Program-made: the position numbers and the translations under genes
Assembly: GCF_042186555.1 (NCBI RefSeq)
Contig: NC_133328.1
Location: 613,596,768-613,660,767, forward strand
Direction of reading: 5' to 3'
Origin: Aquarana catesbeiana
Taxonomy: Eukaryota > Chordata > Amphibia > Anura > Ranidae
DNA length: 64,000 nt
Notes under the pieces: model-generated
Database searches by the model: none
Seen by the model: the letters and a program-made list of their open reading frames with translations, nothing else
Told to the model about the DNA's origin: nothing
Part shown: in pieces, positions 22,308-33,986 of the stretch
Layout of the letters: each line of letters opens with the position of its first letter
How positions within the stretch are numbered: the stretch's first letter is position 1

Positions 22308-22667
22308 GGCCCCTTTCACACTGGGGCGGGAGGTGCGTCGGCGGTAAAGCGCCGCTATTTTTAGTGGCGCTTTACTATCGTTTTTCGGCCGCTAGCAGGG
22401 CGTTTTTACGCCCCCTAGCGGCCGAGAAAGGGTTAAAAACCACCGCAAAGCACCTCTGTAGAGGCGCTTTGCTGGCGGTATAGCCGCGGTGCCCCATTGA
22501 TTTCAATGGGCAGGAGCGGTGAAGGAGCGATATACACACCGGTCCTTCACTGCTCCAAAGATGCTGCTAGCAGGACTCTTTTTTTCCCGTCCTGCCAGCG
22601 CATCGCTCCAGAGACAGCAGCGGCTCTTTCAGGGCGCTTTGCAAAGCGCCCCAATGCGAAAGGGGTC
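22308..22667. mobile_element. CCCCTTTCACACTG-type MITE, copy 2
   Basis: Termini GGCCCCTTTCACACTGGGGC and GCCCCAATGCGAAAGGGGTC, with TAA after the right end (22668-22670). It is GC-rich with internal palindromes around AAAGCGCC / GGCGCTTT. It sits 12 bp from copy 1, head to tail. Confidence 0.85.
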
Positions 22668-22800
22668 TAAGACAGAATCAACTTTTTAGGCAGCCAAGGA
22701 GCTTTTCAGACTCCTAGCTGCTTCCATCAGCTGTGGGTTAATGAGTCTGGCCACAACCCCACGATGGATTAATCCCCAACGCAGGTGTCACCTTATTTAA

Positions 22801-23660
22801 CCACTTGCGCTCCGGAAGGTTTTATCCCCTTCATGACCAGGCCATTTTTTGTTATTCAACACTGCACTAGGTTAACTGCCAATGGTGCGAACATGCAACA
22901 CTGTACACTAGCAAAATTTATATATTTTTTCCACACAAATAAAGCTTTCTTTTGGTGGTATTTGATCCCCACTGGGTTTTTTATTTTTTATTCTATAAGT
23001 AAATATAAAAGACCGGAAATTTTGAAAAAAACACAAAACTATATTTTCTACTTTCTGTTATAAAACATATCCAATAAAATCAAACTTTTTTATATATTTA
23101 GGCCAAAATGTATTCTGCAACATGTCTTCAGTAAAAAAAAAAAAAAAAAAAAAAATCCCAAGTGTATATTAATCGGTTTGTGTGAAAGTTATAGCGTCTG
23201 CAAACTATGGTATAGTGTATTTGAAAATTAATCAATCCTAATGTACTGGCGGCTTATCTCATTTCTTGAGGTCCTAAAATGCCGGGTTAGTATAAATATC
23301 CCCAAATGACCCCTTTTTGGAAAGTAGACAGTCCAAGGTATTTAGTAAGAGGCATGGCAATTTTTTTTGAAGTTGTAATTTTTTGTCACAATTTTTTGGA
23401 AAATGAAAATAGAGAAATACATTTTGGGTTTTTTTTTCACATTTTTTAAAAAATTATACTGTCATTAGTGCAGTACAGCGTCAACATATGACTGGTGCGG
23501 CGGTGATTAGTGATACTGACTGGTGACAGTATGTAAAAAAAAATAAATAAATAAACACATTTTTTCCTTTTTCTAACTTTTTTTTGCAATTTTACTTTTT
23601 ACATCCTGTCATCAGAGTAGTTCAGTGTCACCATGGGGGGGGGGGGGGGGGTGATCACTT
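22801..23660. mobile_element. piggyBac-type non-autonomous element, far end not found
   Basis: Starts CCACTTGCGCTCCGGAAGG after TTAA (22797-22800) and continues with the family body (CTTTTGGTGGTATTTGATC, GTTATAGCGTCTGC). It shares the 'AAGTAGACAGTCCAAGGTATT' type block with the autonomous element at 16.55 kb. The opposite terminus is not recognisable. A 17-G run is at 23635-23651. Confidence 0.75.
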
Positions 23661-24065
23661 TTTTGCAGTGCACCTGAGAGCAGAGGGAGAACCACGCTGA
23701 CCAAAAGCCACCAGTGAGAGTGTGAGACCGCAGCACCGCACTGCAACCTGCCAGCTAAATGACAGCATTACTGCCAGGATTATCCACTATCGCTTCTGTG
23801 ACTGAGCCATTAGCAAACTGTCTACCCTGCTATCCTTTAGCCCTAATACTGCCTGCAGAACTTATTCACGGCCGCAACGCGCACAAACGAGCTCCAACTA
23901 TTAGCTGATGAAGATTTAAGGCAAAAAGACGGCCCTACAACTCTAACTGCCCCAATGCCCAGCTTGTTTGCCATTTACGGGTACCCTACCCTCTGTTATT
24001 CCTTTGAGTACACTCAAAACCACTAGGGAACTGCTATCCCTTTGGACACATTTTAGAGTACAGTA
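23661..24065. other. Unassigned
   Basis: May be the remainder of the piggyBac derivative or flanking DNA. No terminus, coding frame or repeat copy identified. Confidence 0.35.
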
Positions 24066-24436
24066 TAGCTTCCAACTGTCCCTGATTTGGAGGGACTGTC
24101 CCTGATTTGGAGCAATGTCCCTCTGTCCCTCTTTCCCGCCTCATTTGTCCCTCATTTTGGTCTGATCTATATAGTTGTATATAAAATGCACATTTTATCT
24201 TTCAAAAAATCAGTGTTTCCCAGTGCTAAACCTTTCATCCAATTTCTAAATTTCTGCATTTGTAAATTTTAAGAGCCAATATAAAGGAATAGTAGTGGTA
24301 AAAAAAAGCAATTGTGGATTTAATTAACCTTTTTTTTTTGTTTAATTCTCCTTGTGGCAGGGGGCGTGTCCTATGCCTACATATGTTTGCTAGTAGGTGT
24401 CCCTCATTGCCATCTCAAAATCTTGGGAGGTATGAT
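24066..24436 (+). mobile_element. MITE family R1, copy 3
   Basis: Complete copy from TAGCTTCCAACTGTCCCTGA to ATCTTGGGAGGTATG. A short CTGTCCCTGATTTGG segment is duplicated at its left end. Confidence 0.8.
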
Positions 24437-24603
24437 ACAGTTGTGTTGTTTATTATTGATTTACTTATTTACGTATTCACGTATTGATTTTTGCTTTTAA
24501 TATAGAGGTACTTATACAGATTTTGTTTAGCAGGCTGTATTCTACTTTACCCGCCATGGGCTAAACTCTGCCTTACGCTGTCATTTATGCAAATTATTAT
24601 TAA

Positions 24604-25130
24604 CCGGTTGGTGCCAGCCGCGTGCAAATATGTGGTGGGCCCAGGGGCCGAATGACCATTGAGCCACTCGGGCACTGCCCGAGGGCCCTGGGCCACTAGG
24701 GGGCCCCATCAGGGTTGCCAGCCTCAGTAAAACCAGGGACAGTATGTATAAATCTGTGTTTTTTTTACATCTGTCTGTGTATACTGTGTGTACATGTATG
24801 TGTATACTGTGTGATTGTATACTGTGTGTGTGTATACTGTGTGGCCCCATAATCTCTGATTGCCTGGGGGCCCTATAATCTCCTATTGCCCGGGGGCCCC
24901 ATGAGTTATCAGTCCGCCCCTGGGTGGGCCTTGTTGCCGAGCAGCGGTATATTTGTGTGAATTGGTGTGAATACAGCTGTGCTGAGAACGAGTGCCCTGC
25001 GCGCTCCCGGTACAATTACCGGCAGTTAACGGAAGGCTCCCGATCACTACTTGCCATCGGGAGCTTTCCGATCATGTGACTGCCGTGACAGCCAATTACG
25101 GTCACATGATCATAAACCCCTCCCCACCTC
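24604..25130. mobile_element. piggyBac-type terminus interrupted by a hAT MITE
   Basis: CCGGTTGGTGCCAGCCG follows TTAA (24600-24603), resembling the CCNCTTG termini of this window. After the hAT insert it continues with a palindrome around GCTCCCGATCACTAC / GGGAGCTTTCCGATCA. The other end is not clear. Confidence 0.55.
24642..24922. mobile_element. hAT MITE with perfect 8-bp target duplication
   Basis: The ends CAGGGGCCGAATGACCATTG and GAGTTATCAGTCCGCCCCTG are flanked by identical GGTGGGCC at 24634-24641 and 24923-24930. CAGGGG-type ends with 8-bp duplications are the hAT superfamily hallmark. A TGTGTATACTG microsatellite occupies 24770-24842. Confidence 0.92.
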
Positions 25131-25134
25131 CCAG

Positions 25135-25560
25135 GATTTTAAACCCCCTAAACGGGCCAGGGGGTGCCGACTCCAACAGGTTCATAGGTACTGTAAACTT
25201 GTGTGTTGTAGTAATTTATTCAACCAGGTGTGTCAGAGAGGCTGAGGTTGTTCTTGGAGTCGAGATGTGGCACAAAGAACCTGAAGTTACCAAGAGGCTC
25301 TTTCGAGGGTGGCGCTACACATGTAACATGTTACTGTAGCTCCGGCCCCAGCACCCCCTTGAAGAAGACGATCTTCTGTGGCTTTGTCATTCATTCACAG
25401 AGATCTGTGAATGTGAAAACTACATGTACTGACAGCCTTTGCAGCTGTTGGCTTGTAGTTCTCAATGAACTACCGGGGTGCTGCTGAGCACTCTAGGTAG
25501 ATGATTGAGTCTTCCTGGCAGAGTGTAACTGCTTGTCCATACAAGGTACGAGCAGGCGGC
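25135..25560. other. No gene recognised
   Basis: Mixed sequence without supported features. Confidence 0.35.
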
Positions 25561-25821
25561 TTAGGCTCCATTCACACCTAGGCGATTTGAATCGCGGGCG
25601 GAATCTGCCCGATTCTGCGATTCCAAATCACGGCAAAACGCAGGATGCGTTTGCGATGCCAATACTTGTTAATGGGACGCCCCAATCACGGTGCAATTTT
25701 GCCACGATGGTCATGCGATAAATTGCAACACACAAAGCTTCTTTTGGGTGACAGCGTCACGTGTTGCGATGTGCCGCGATTTATCACGTGGCAAAATCGG
25801 ACCGTGTTAGGGCGCCATCAA

Positions 25822-27159
25822 CTGCTTCCGGACCACCCACCGCACATATACTGCTGCAGGGCGGTCCGGCTACGTGAAACAACGTACCTGTACGTTGTTT
25901 CCTCTTCCTGGGTCTGGGGCCCGCACACGCGCCTCCGGAGATCTGCTCTTGCTATGATTGGACAGGAGAGACAGGACAGGAGAGGCAGAATGGCGGTCTG
26001 CCTATGTAAACAAGGCAGACCGTCGTTCTGTCACAGAGGAAGAGAGAGATCTGTGATTACTGCTAATCAGGAACACAGATGTCTCTCTTCCTCCAGTCAG
26101 TCTATCCCCCACACAGTAAAGCCTCGTACACACGATCAGCTTTTCGGATGTCTATTTTTTGTGGAATGCCAGTCTCATGTAGAAAGTGAAGCGGTTACTC
26201 ACCATACGAAAATTCTCGTACGACAGAATACAACATCAGAAGTGACTTAATGTGTTAGTTTTGTATGTGTTCTTTCGTTTCTGAGCATGCGTAGTCTCGC
26301 TCTTACGATTTTTTTTGTATGAAAACCGTACTAATTAAATGAAAATTGGACGTTCACGTACGACAAAAATGTTATAATCTGCAGATCCAGCTTTTGTCTG
26401 ACGAAAAAACGGAATCGGCTGTCGAAAGCACCGTACTAACGATCCGAAACGATTGTCGAACAAAATTTTACTTCCGATTTTCATATAGTGTGTACGGGCC
26501 TTTAGAAAGCATTCCCTAGGAGCACACTTAACCCTTTGCTCGCCCCTGATGTTAACCCCTTCCCTGCCAGTGTCATTTATACAGTGAAAGTGCATTTTTT
26601 TTTAACACTGATCACAGAATTGGTGTCACTGGTCCCCAAGAATTGTCACTTAGTGTCAGATTCGTCTGCCGCAATGTCGCAGTCCCACTAAAAATCGCTG
26701 ATTGTTGCCATTTCTAGTAAAAATAAAAATAAAAATTCCATAAATCTATCCCATAGTTTGTAGACACGATAACTTTTGCGCAAATCAATCAATATACGTT
26801 ATTGGGGATTTTTTTTACCAAAAATAAGTAGCAGAATACATATTGGCCTAAATTGATGAATACATTTGACTTTTTACATACCGTATTTTTATTGGATATG
26901 TTTTATAGCAAAAAGAAAATGTTGTTTTGTTTTTTTTCAACATTGTTGCTCTTTTTTGGTTTATAGTGTAAAAAATAAAAACCGCAGAGGTAATCAAATA
27001 CCACCAAAAGAAAGCTCTATTTGTGGGGAAAAAAGGACATCAATTTTGTTTGCGTACAGCATCGCAGGACTGCGCAATTGTCAGTTAAAATATCACAGTG
27101 CTGTATCGCAATAAATGGCCTGGTCATTAAGGGGGTAAAACCTTCCGGGGCTGAAGTGG
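25822..27159. mobile_element. piggyBac-type non-autonomous element, middle level
   Basis: Starts CTGCTTCCGGACC after a TCAA (25818-25821, a decayed TTAA) and ends CCTTCCGGGGCTGAAGTGG before TTAA (27160-27163). The body matches the copy at 49595-50511. It contains a further MITE. Confidence 0.82.
26120..26501. mobile_element. TWA-target MITE (GCCTCGTACACACG family), inner level
   Basis: Ends AGCCTCGTACACACGATCAG and CATATAGTGTGTACGGGCCT, with TAA (26117-26119) and TTA (26502-26504). It is inserted within the piggyBac derivative, so it is the youngest of the three. Confidence 0.82.
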
Positions 27160-27284
27160 TTAAAAAGTAATAGCATCGCGATTCGCAAACGCACCCCCCG
27201 CGTTTTGCCACGATTTGGGATCACGGGCAGAATGGCGGAGATTCCGCCTGCGATTTAAATTGCCTAGGTGGGAATGGAGCCTAA

Positions 27285-28394
27285 CACAGAATGTCTGCAA
27301 GATCCCTGCATAGCAGCCGTGACCTGCTGATTGCAGATGCAATGCTTTTCAGGCTCATAGTAAAAAAATATATAAATGCACATTTTTTAAACTGCAAAAA
27401 TATGTGTATTTATTGAAACTGCTGGAACCCAGGGACATACACATGCTGTCGTCAAACGCCGGTCTTATCAATAAGTACTGGCAGTTTTAGACAGCATTCG
27501 TCGCTTGGTACTGAGTCCACTGCAGAACTCTGTTTTTTCCAGTCCTTGAATGCCCCCTATGGTCACCTCTAGCACATGGTTCTCTGGACGCAGATAGATA
27601 CCTGTTACCCTTTAGTGATTTGACCATATTTCAGGAGACCAAGAAGGCTTGTACCTCTAATTGGACAGCATGCCCTGAAGAAGCCCGATATATGGGTGAA
27701 ACATGTTGAGAATTCCATCCTATAATGCTGTATCCATAAAATTCTGTTGATTTGTACTTGCCAATTGTTGTGTTTTAACAATTTTTTATTTTTTCTAAAA
27801 TTAAATTTTTTTCTTATATATTACAGTCCATACTATCTTTCAAATTAATTTAAACCTCTCTTTCCTTGAGTGCATTTATTTATTTATTTATTGCAAAGGT
27901 GAATTTATCCTTTAAGTATACCATTGATTTTAGTGATAGGATTTACAGTTACGTAAAAAAAAAAAAAAAAAAATTGACATTCACAGAGTGGCAGGGAATC
28001 CGCTGACTCACGACACTTACAGTAGGAGCTCACTGTGTACTGAACAGCTGATACGCTCTTATCTTTAGTACAGTGCGTCCAGCTTTGATGCAATGGGCAG
28101 TAACTGCTCTTATCTCTGACATGATCCCATTCACTAGAGAAAAAAAAAAGAAACGTAAGAGGTGACACTGTGAAATTTGCAGACCAGCAGTGACGGTACA
28201 AAGTTTTTACAGTTCAAAGTTAATATGCTGCACATTCCTTTTTACTTTCTTATCAGGACCGCATGTGCTGAAAGGAATATTGCTTCTGAAAAAGACGATA
28301 GCTAAACTTGCTGTAATCTGCATAAATAGGTGATGATTATAGCAGGACAGATACTCAATTACTCAATGAATGAGCTGCAAAGAGAGTAGGGGGG
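27285..28394. other. Mostly unassigned; repeat motif and low-repeat part
   Basis: 27660-27720 has the CCTGAAGAAGCCCGATATAT ... GTGAAACATG motif seen in other anuran-type repeats of this window. (TTTA)n is at 27882-27893 and an A-run at 27955-27973. 28205-28380 shows no repeat match and has ATTACTCAATGAATGAGC, TTGCTGTAATCTGCATAAAT and similar AT-rich cores. No gene. Confidence 0.4.
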
Positions 28395-28819
28395 GCATTG
28401 TGATAACTGTGCAATCAAAGCACTGCTCCATTGAAAAAAATGTGGTAGCACTTCATATGCAGTTTTGCGGTGTTTTTACCACATTTTTGCTGCATTTCTG
28501 GCGCGGGTTTTGCACCTGTAAAAAAAAAAGGACATGTAACTCAAAAACTGCACCAAAATTGCAACTGGAGGTGCATTTTTGCCACGTTTTTGATGCAGTT
28601 TCCATTTATTTCAATGGGAAGGTACATTTTTTGGTTAAGTTTTTTTTTTTTACCACATGAAACATGCAAGAAAAATGCAGCAAGCAGGACTTTGAAAAAT
28701 GCAACGGACCCGCAACCGACCAGTGTAAAGAGTTCCATAGGATATAACAGTCATGCGTTTTTCTTTCCGCTTTTTTTATGGCAAAAGCGGAAAAAAAAAT
28801 GATCAGTTTGAAAGAAGCC
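28395..28819. mobile_element. Probable MITE with degenerate ends
   Basis: Repeating TGCAGTTTTGCGGTG / GGTGCATTTTTGCCACG blocks and a CCATTTATTTCAATGGGAAG segment are typical of foldback MITEs here. It ends at TTA (28820-28822), which is shared with the next MITE. Confidence 0.5.
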
Positions 28820-28822
28820 TTA

Positions 28823-29217
28823 TGCCGCGTACACACGAGCGGACTTTACGGCAGACTTTGCCCGGCGGACTTTTCAACGGACTTTGCGACGGACTTTCCG
28901 AATGAACGGACTTGCCTACACACAATCAACCAAAGTCCGACGGATTCGTACGTGATGTCGTACGACCGAACTAAAACAAGGAAGTTCATAGCCAGTAGCC
29001 AATAGCTGCCCTAGCGTCGGTTTTTGTCCGTCGGACTAGCATACAGACGAGCGGACTTTTCGTCCGTCAGAAAGATTTGAAACATGTTTCATTTCTAGGT
29101 CCGTTGAACTTTTTGGGAAAAAAAAGTCAGCTGGAGCCCACGCACGATCGAATTGTCCGACAGACTCCGGTCCGCCGGACCAAGTATGCCGTAAAGTCCG
29201 GTCGTGTGTACGCGGCA
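28823..29217. mobile_element. TWA-target MITE (CCGCGTACACACG family), copy 1
   Basis: Termini TGCCGCGTACACACGAGCGG and GGTCGTGTGTACGCGGCA with identical TTA on both sides (28820-28822, 29218-29220). Internal GGCGGACTTT / AAAGTCCG dyads are present. Confidence 0.9.
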
Positions 29218-29220
29218 TTA

Positions 29221-29530
29221 GGCGGCCCATAGATGATTTGATTTCTTTCCGTCCACCACAGCTAAAAGGAAGGAAATCGCTTGATTCCCCCATCAAGACT
29301 GAATGCAGTGGTATTGTGTTTCAGCCGTGGGTGCAGAGGAGGGGTGTGAGAAGCCTTCCCGACTGGCAGAACACAATGATCACTGTTCGCGGCTATAGAC
29401 GCCAGCAGTAATTGCATGCCAAAAATCCAATAGGCTGGTTGTACCCAAGGCTGGTTGTACCCAAGGTGATTGATGGAACAACTTGAGTACCATTTGTCTG
29501 CCCATACAATGATAGAATTTTGGCTGATCC
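29221..29530. other. Possible MITE remnant
   Basis: GGCGGCCCATAGATGATTTG directly follows the shared TTA. A tandem 22-bp duplication (GGCTGGTTGTACCCAAGG) is at 29432-29466. No defined right end. Confidence 0.35.
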
Positions 29531-29989
29531 TTGCTATATGTAAAAAAAGCATTTATATAGCACCGTGAATTTAAAGAGGTACGCCACTTTGTTCCTTATT
29601 TCTGAAAAGTCAGCACTTACTAGTGCCTGGGGTCTAGTGCCGTGCTCTTGTAGTGGATTCTACTTACCACTGTGGGTTCCTGGGGCCACCATCTTGGATA
29701 TGGGAGCCGACTGTAATTTACTTCAGAACCACAGCCGGTGTTCTGACAAAATGTCCTGCTCCTTTGATTTCTCAATTGAAGTTTGTCAAGCCACATAGTG
29801 TTGTCTCCAATTTACGCCGATTCACAAGTTGCAGCCAAAAATTTTGAGTCATGAATGGCCAGCATTGGGCTACTTATACAGTATAAGGGCTCAAGCATGA
29901 CATAAAATTAAAGTCTGGGAAATTAATGGCTCAGACCTGCTTTTGTAACCGTTTGGTAGGGTAGGTTCATGGCTAGATGTAATTGCAGA
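29531..29989. other. No feature recognised
   Basis: A short GCATTTATATAGCACCGTG retroposon-tail motif occurs at 29549-29567. Otherwise featureless. Confidence 0.35.
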
Positions 29990-30890
29990 TGTAGCACCCT
30001 GATGTTTAGGCAGGGTTGCTACTAAATTTATCTGCCAAGTGATAGTTGCCTTGGCCAATTGTTAGGTGATCAACTGATTTCACCCTAATTCTGGAATTGC
30101 TGCACTTCTCTCTTCTGTCGCTAGGTGGTCGGGTATCTGGTGACATTATATAAGACAAGGGTATTGCATGGAGAAATTAGGAGTATATGGGGTATCTCAG
30201 CCAATGGGCAGGGATTTTCTTGAGTCCCTTGGCCTGCTGGGAGAACCTATTTAATTGAGTGGAGTCAGGTGATCTGTGTTCTGTGCCACCTGGATGTCTG
30301 TCTGGGTGGACCTGTGTCGTAATGCCCCGGGCTGCTAGGCCATAAGCCTTGGGCCTATCCTGGGGACATCTGGCTGCTAGGCTGTCTGAGGGCCTATCCA
30401 GAAGCAAGAGAGCAGCGTAGGGTGGGGACTGGGGCTTGCAGTCCAACCAGAAGTAACAGTTCCGCCGGCCACCGTGGTCAGAGGTAGAGGGAAAGCTGTC
30501 GCCACTAAGGGACCATCCACCTTGCTACCGAAGTCCGCTGTGAGTAAGCTGAGGCCAGTACCAGAGCAGACTTCTCGCCAGCTGGGGACGGTGAAGAAGT
30601 GGGAAAACTTCAAGTCAGGGACCCAGCGGGACAGCAGAGGTGACGCTTGTGGAGCGCCAAGCCAGGGATCTAACGTGCCAGAAAGGGTGAAGCTTGAGGA
30701 ATATCTGTGAGTGCCAAGCCAGGGACCCAGCAGTGAAGCGGGGGTGATGCTTGAGAAAGATACCCTTGAGAAAGTCACGTGACATGTGATGATACGCGTG
30801 GGGAGAAGAAGTCAGTGACGTCTTCGCATAGTGTTCGGCAAACACAGCGAAAGCTGTATGAGCGGTGAAGCTGTCTGACCATAATAACAA
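29990..30890 (+). other. Possible LTR-derived segment
   Basis: Begins TGTAGCACCCTGATG and has a TATA-like CATTATATAAGAC at 30145-30157. It then has GC-rich leader-like DNA with a roughly 70-bp duplicate (GTGCCAAGCCAGGGA... at 30653 and 30712). Another segment begins TGTAACACCCTC at 45939. I see no polymerase, integrase or paired repeat, so an LTR origin is only a suggestion. Confidence 0.3.
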
Positions 30891-31710
30891 AAGCAATTCA
30901 GCTACTGCAAATGTGTGAGTGGATTATATTGTTTGCCCAGTCTTGTAGCATTTAAAAACACTGCGCAATGATGGTTTTTCTTTTATCCTTATGTGAATCA
31001 TCACCTTGCAAATGTAATTCATCATGCAACTGTGATCTGTGAGAATTGAAATAAAAGCAAGTTCATCAAAGGCAATTGATTGGGCATTTAGACCTCAGCA
31101 GGATTAACACAAACAGACACTATTTATTGTTTTTTTTTACATATATCTAGGGATGTGTGTTCCCTTATTTTTTTGATGCATCTATTTGCATTTATTCACT
31201 TTATTGATTGATATATTTATTTGCACCTATTCACTTTACTGATTGTGATATCAGGGTATTTTTATGGTTTAGGATTTTATATATAAGCACCACTCCAACA
31301 GATGGGGATAGTTTGATAAGCGCACCAACATATTTTATATTGATTTATAGCAACAAGTGTCACAGCACTAATTGGTTGGTTGCAGCTTACACATTTCTTT
31401 TTGGTGTTTTGTTATTTTATAGAGAATCCACATCAGCTCTTTAGGTTTCTTTTTTCACATGTTACAGACTGTTGCCATAGAAGACAGCGTTCCTACTCAC
31501 GTAGATGTGGTGTCTGGCTAGATACCTTTCCCTGCATGGCTGTCTACCTATAGAAGTCTCGGAGTCTGCAAATTAACATTGCATCTACTTAAGGGTGTCC
31601 TGGCCCCAACCCTCTCTCCCACAGTTCTGTTCAAGAGACAATAAATCTCTTTGCATTCAAGAAGTGTCTGGTGCCCATCGTTCTACTTTGCATTACACCC
31701 ACCATGTAGA
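30891..31710. other. Low-repeat stretch followed by a polyadenylation-like segment
   Basis: 30890-31120 has no repeat match and contains ATGTGAATCATCACCTTGCA and TGTAATTCATCATGCAAC. 31628-31697 has CAATAAATCTCTTTGCATTC and ends CATTACA, as at an LTR or transcript 3' end. No coding frame. Confidence 0.35.
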
Positions 31711-32373
31711 GTTGCCACCTCATCCCTTTAAACCTGAACACCTTTGAATTACACAGGTTCTGAGTCTAATTAAATTCAGCTAAGGCACCAAGTGAGTTTA
31801 AAGTGGTGTTCCGGCCGAAATTATACTTTTTAAATAAAAATACTCCTATAATACACAAACTTACTGTATTCTAGTAAAGTTAGTCTGTAAACTAAGGTCT
31901 GTTTTGTTAGTTTATAGCAGTAGTTTGTTATTTTATAAACTTACAGTAGGCCGTGGCCATCTTAAGTGTGGGCATCTGAAGCCAGACTGTATTTCTTCCT
32001 GGATCTCATCCTTGCAGATCTCGCACATGCTCAGTGCAGCACAAGCAGTGTAATAGGTTTTAGGTAAGGTTTCCATAGCAACGGCAGTGTCAGAGGAAGT
32101 TGCCGCCCCTTCCCAGAAGGCATTGCAAACAGGAAATGATGCGATGGGCCATGGCCAGGGAGGAGGAAGTGAAAAATGAATACAGCAGATATACAGTAAG
32201 TGCTGAGAAAAAAAATAAAAAAAATATCCAATTCGTTTACAGTGCACAGTTTAGTGAGGGATGCTGAAGAGTTGTAAAAGTGGGTGGAACTCCACTTTAA
32301 TTACCACCTTAATCAGCCACAGAATCTGTGTAATTAATATGTATTCGGGTTTAAAGGGATGAGGTGGCAACTA
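31711..32373. mobile_element. Foldback MITE (GTTGCCACCTCATCCC ends), interrupted
   Basis: The left arm AGTTGCCACCTCATCCCTTT returns inverted as AAAGGGATGAGGTGGCAACT. Inner arms around ACACAGGTTCTG / CAGAATCTGTGT also pair. A T2-type MITE splits it close to its centre. A lone terminus of this type (AAAGGGACGAGGTAGCAACC) is at 51668. Confidence 0.8.
31802..32296. mobile_element. T2/Kolobok-like MITE (AGYGGNGTTCC), copy 1
   Basis: Ends AGTGGTGTTCCGGCC and GGTGGAACTCCACT between TTAA (31798-31801) and TTAA (32297-32300). It is nested in the foldback MITE. Confidence 0.82.
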
Positions 32374-33239
32374 TACCACCATGCCTTGTAACCAACTCTA
32401 CACAGAAGGATGTCAGCTGTCCCTAACCTTGGAGGTGACCATTAGGCCTCAGGGGCCCCGGGACCTCGCTACACATCTGACATCCAAGAAGAGGACACTG
32501 TGATTGGCTGCAGCCGAAACCCAGGTAAGGGGATCCAGCTTATTAATCTGTGGAGCTGTAGCAAAGCTTATGGCAGATGTAATTCCCATGAGAGTGGCCC
32601 AACTCAGGAAGGGAAAAGCAGGACTACAAGTTGCAGGAAGACTGTGCCCTGGAGTAGAGAGAGGAATGGAAAGCCTGCACTGCAGAGAGCAAGAGAAGGG
32701 GTGCTTCAGGGAGTTACATGGAGTGAGAGGAGATACAGTAGGCCCTGACACTGTGCTGTGTGTATAACAGGGTGGGTTGTCAGGCACGCTCAGGTTGGAG
32801 CGGCTGTAACTGGCCAAAGACCACTGCTGCCATGAGGACCATTGTGCGTGCATAGAGGACCATGTTCTAGAGTGGAAGGACCCACAAGACTTAGGGCGGA
32901 GGACTGCTAGTGAGTGTTCCCCCGCTTCCCTTCCCTGTGGGAAGTTGTGGAGTCCAGATCTGCATTACTGTGGGACTACAAGGCTCAGTGTGCTGAGAGA
33001 GCATCTGTGTCCAGGATGTCTGCTGCTTCATCCAGGGGTGCTGTTACTGTGTTCAGGAATACTGCCATCTCTCTAAGACACTGCAAGAGTGAGCCTGCAT
33101 CTTGCATCCAGTGACTCTGTTCTGCAAGTCCCAAGAGAAGGTGGATTCTTTGTGTTGAGTTCCAGGCACTATAAGCATCACTAAAATCACTGCTCCTTTA
33201 AAACCAATCTTTTTTAAAAGTTTTTTTTTGCATTGATTC
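32374..33239. other. Unassigned, moderately GC-rich
   Basis: Open frames on both strands have no recognisable domain. It resembles the leader-like DNA at 30.2-30.8 kb and 46.1-46.6 kb in composition. No gene supported. Confidence 0.35.
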
Positions 33240-33440
33240 ATATCCCCCAGGGCAGTACCCAGGCCCTCATACCCTTTTTATGGGCAATAACTTGCATATA
33301 AGCCTTCAAAATGGGGACATTTGATTTCTCAAATTTGGGTCCCATAGACTTCAATAAGGTTTGGGGGTTTGGGTCCGAGCTTTTGTGATGTTCGAGAGTT
33401 CTGGCGCGAACGGGGGGGGGGGGGGGGGGATTAGTGTTCA
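33240..33440 (+). repeat. Interspersed repeat fragment with 18-G run
   Basis: CATATCCCCCAGGGCAGTAC through CCCATAGACTTCAATAAGG to GTTCGAGAGTTCTGGCGCGA is a pattern typical of anuran repeats. A run of 18 G at 33412-33429 may be a length-variable site or sequencing artefact. Confidence 0.5.
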
Positions 33441-33983
33441 GCCCATCTCTAGTCTAGTGTAATGTCTAGTTTCCAGCCACATTAAGAGAATAAAAATATT
33501 CTGCTCTAACAAAACAAAAAAACTATTAAAACCAAAAAGTTTGGAGTTTGTTGCACAAGATTGTCCTTACTGTGCAGGTGCGTCGTATAAATTTGCTTTA
33601 AGTAACCTCCAGAGGAAGTTGTTGAGTTATATTATGTGGAAAGTATCGGTGAGTGCTTTCTGAAGTAGCACTTTATGAAAAAAGCACTAGTTATGTATTT
33701 GATTTCACCCACTTGATACACAAACCAGGAACGCTGATTATCTCAATGCAAATGGTGATTAATCATAAAACGGCTCAACTTGACTTCAGGCTATCACTTT
33801 TTACTCACTCTTCAGGCTGAAATAGAGACTAAAGAATGCGGAATCACATTCAAGAAACATGAGAAATGAACATATTTGCAGAACGAGTTAAAGATCGTTT
33901 AGCTGGACTTTTGCTCGGGTGTGTTAACGAACATTTCCAGCCAATAAGTGAAAGCAATCAGAGTGCTAATAAAGCTATCAGAC
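33441..33983. other. Low-repeat stretch
   Basis: 33640-33960 has no repeat match and contains CTCAATGCAAATGGTGATTA and ATTAATCATAAAACGGC (octamer-like and homeodomain-like cores). Candidate conserved non-coding DNA; no exon. Confidence 0.35.
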
Positions 33984-33986
33984 TAA

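Larger units (their letters stand above)
25564..27281. mobile_element. TWA-target MITE (GGCTCCATTCACAC family), outer level of a nest
   Basis: Termini GGCTCCATTCACACCTAGGC and GCCTAGGTGGGAATGGAGC are flanked by TTA (25561-25563) and TAA (27282-27284). The inner arms continue as GCGGGCGGAATCTGCC / GGCAGAATGGCGGAGATTCC. It is interrupted by a piggyBac derivative. Confidence 0.85.

Noticed and set aside
23635..23651. 17-G run, and an 18-G run at 33412-33429, as G-quadruplex sites
   Set aside because: Homopolymers of this length are prone to sequencing error; no repeated G-tract pattern around them.
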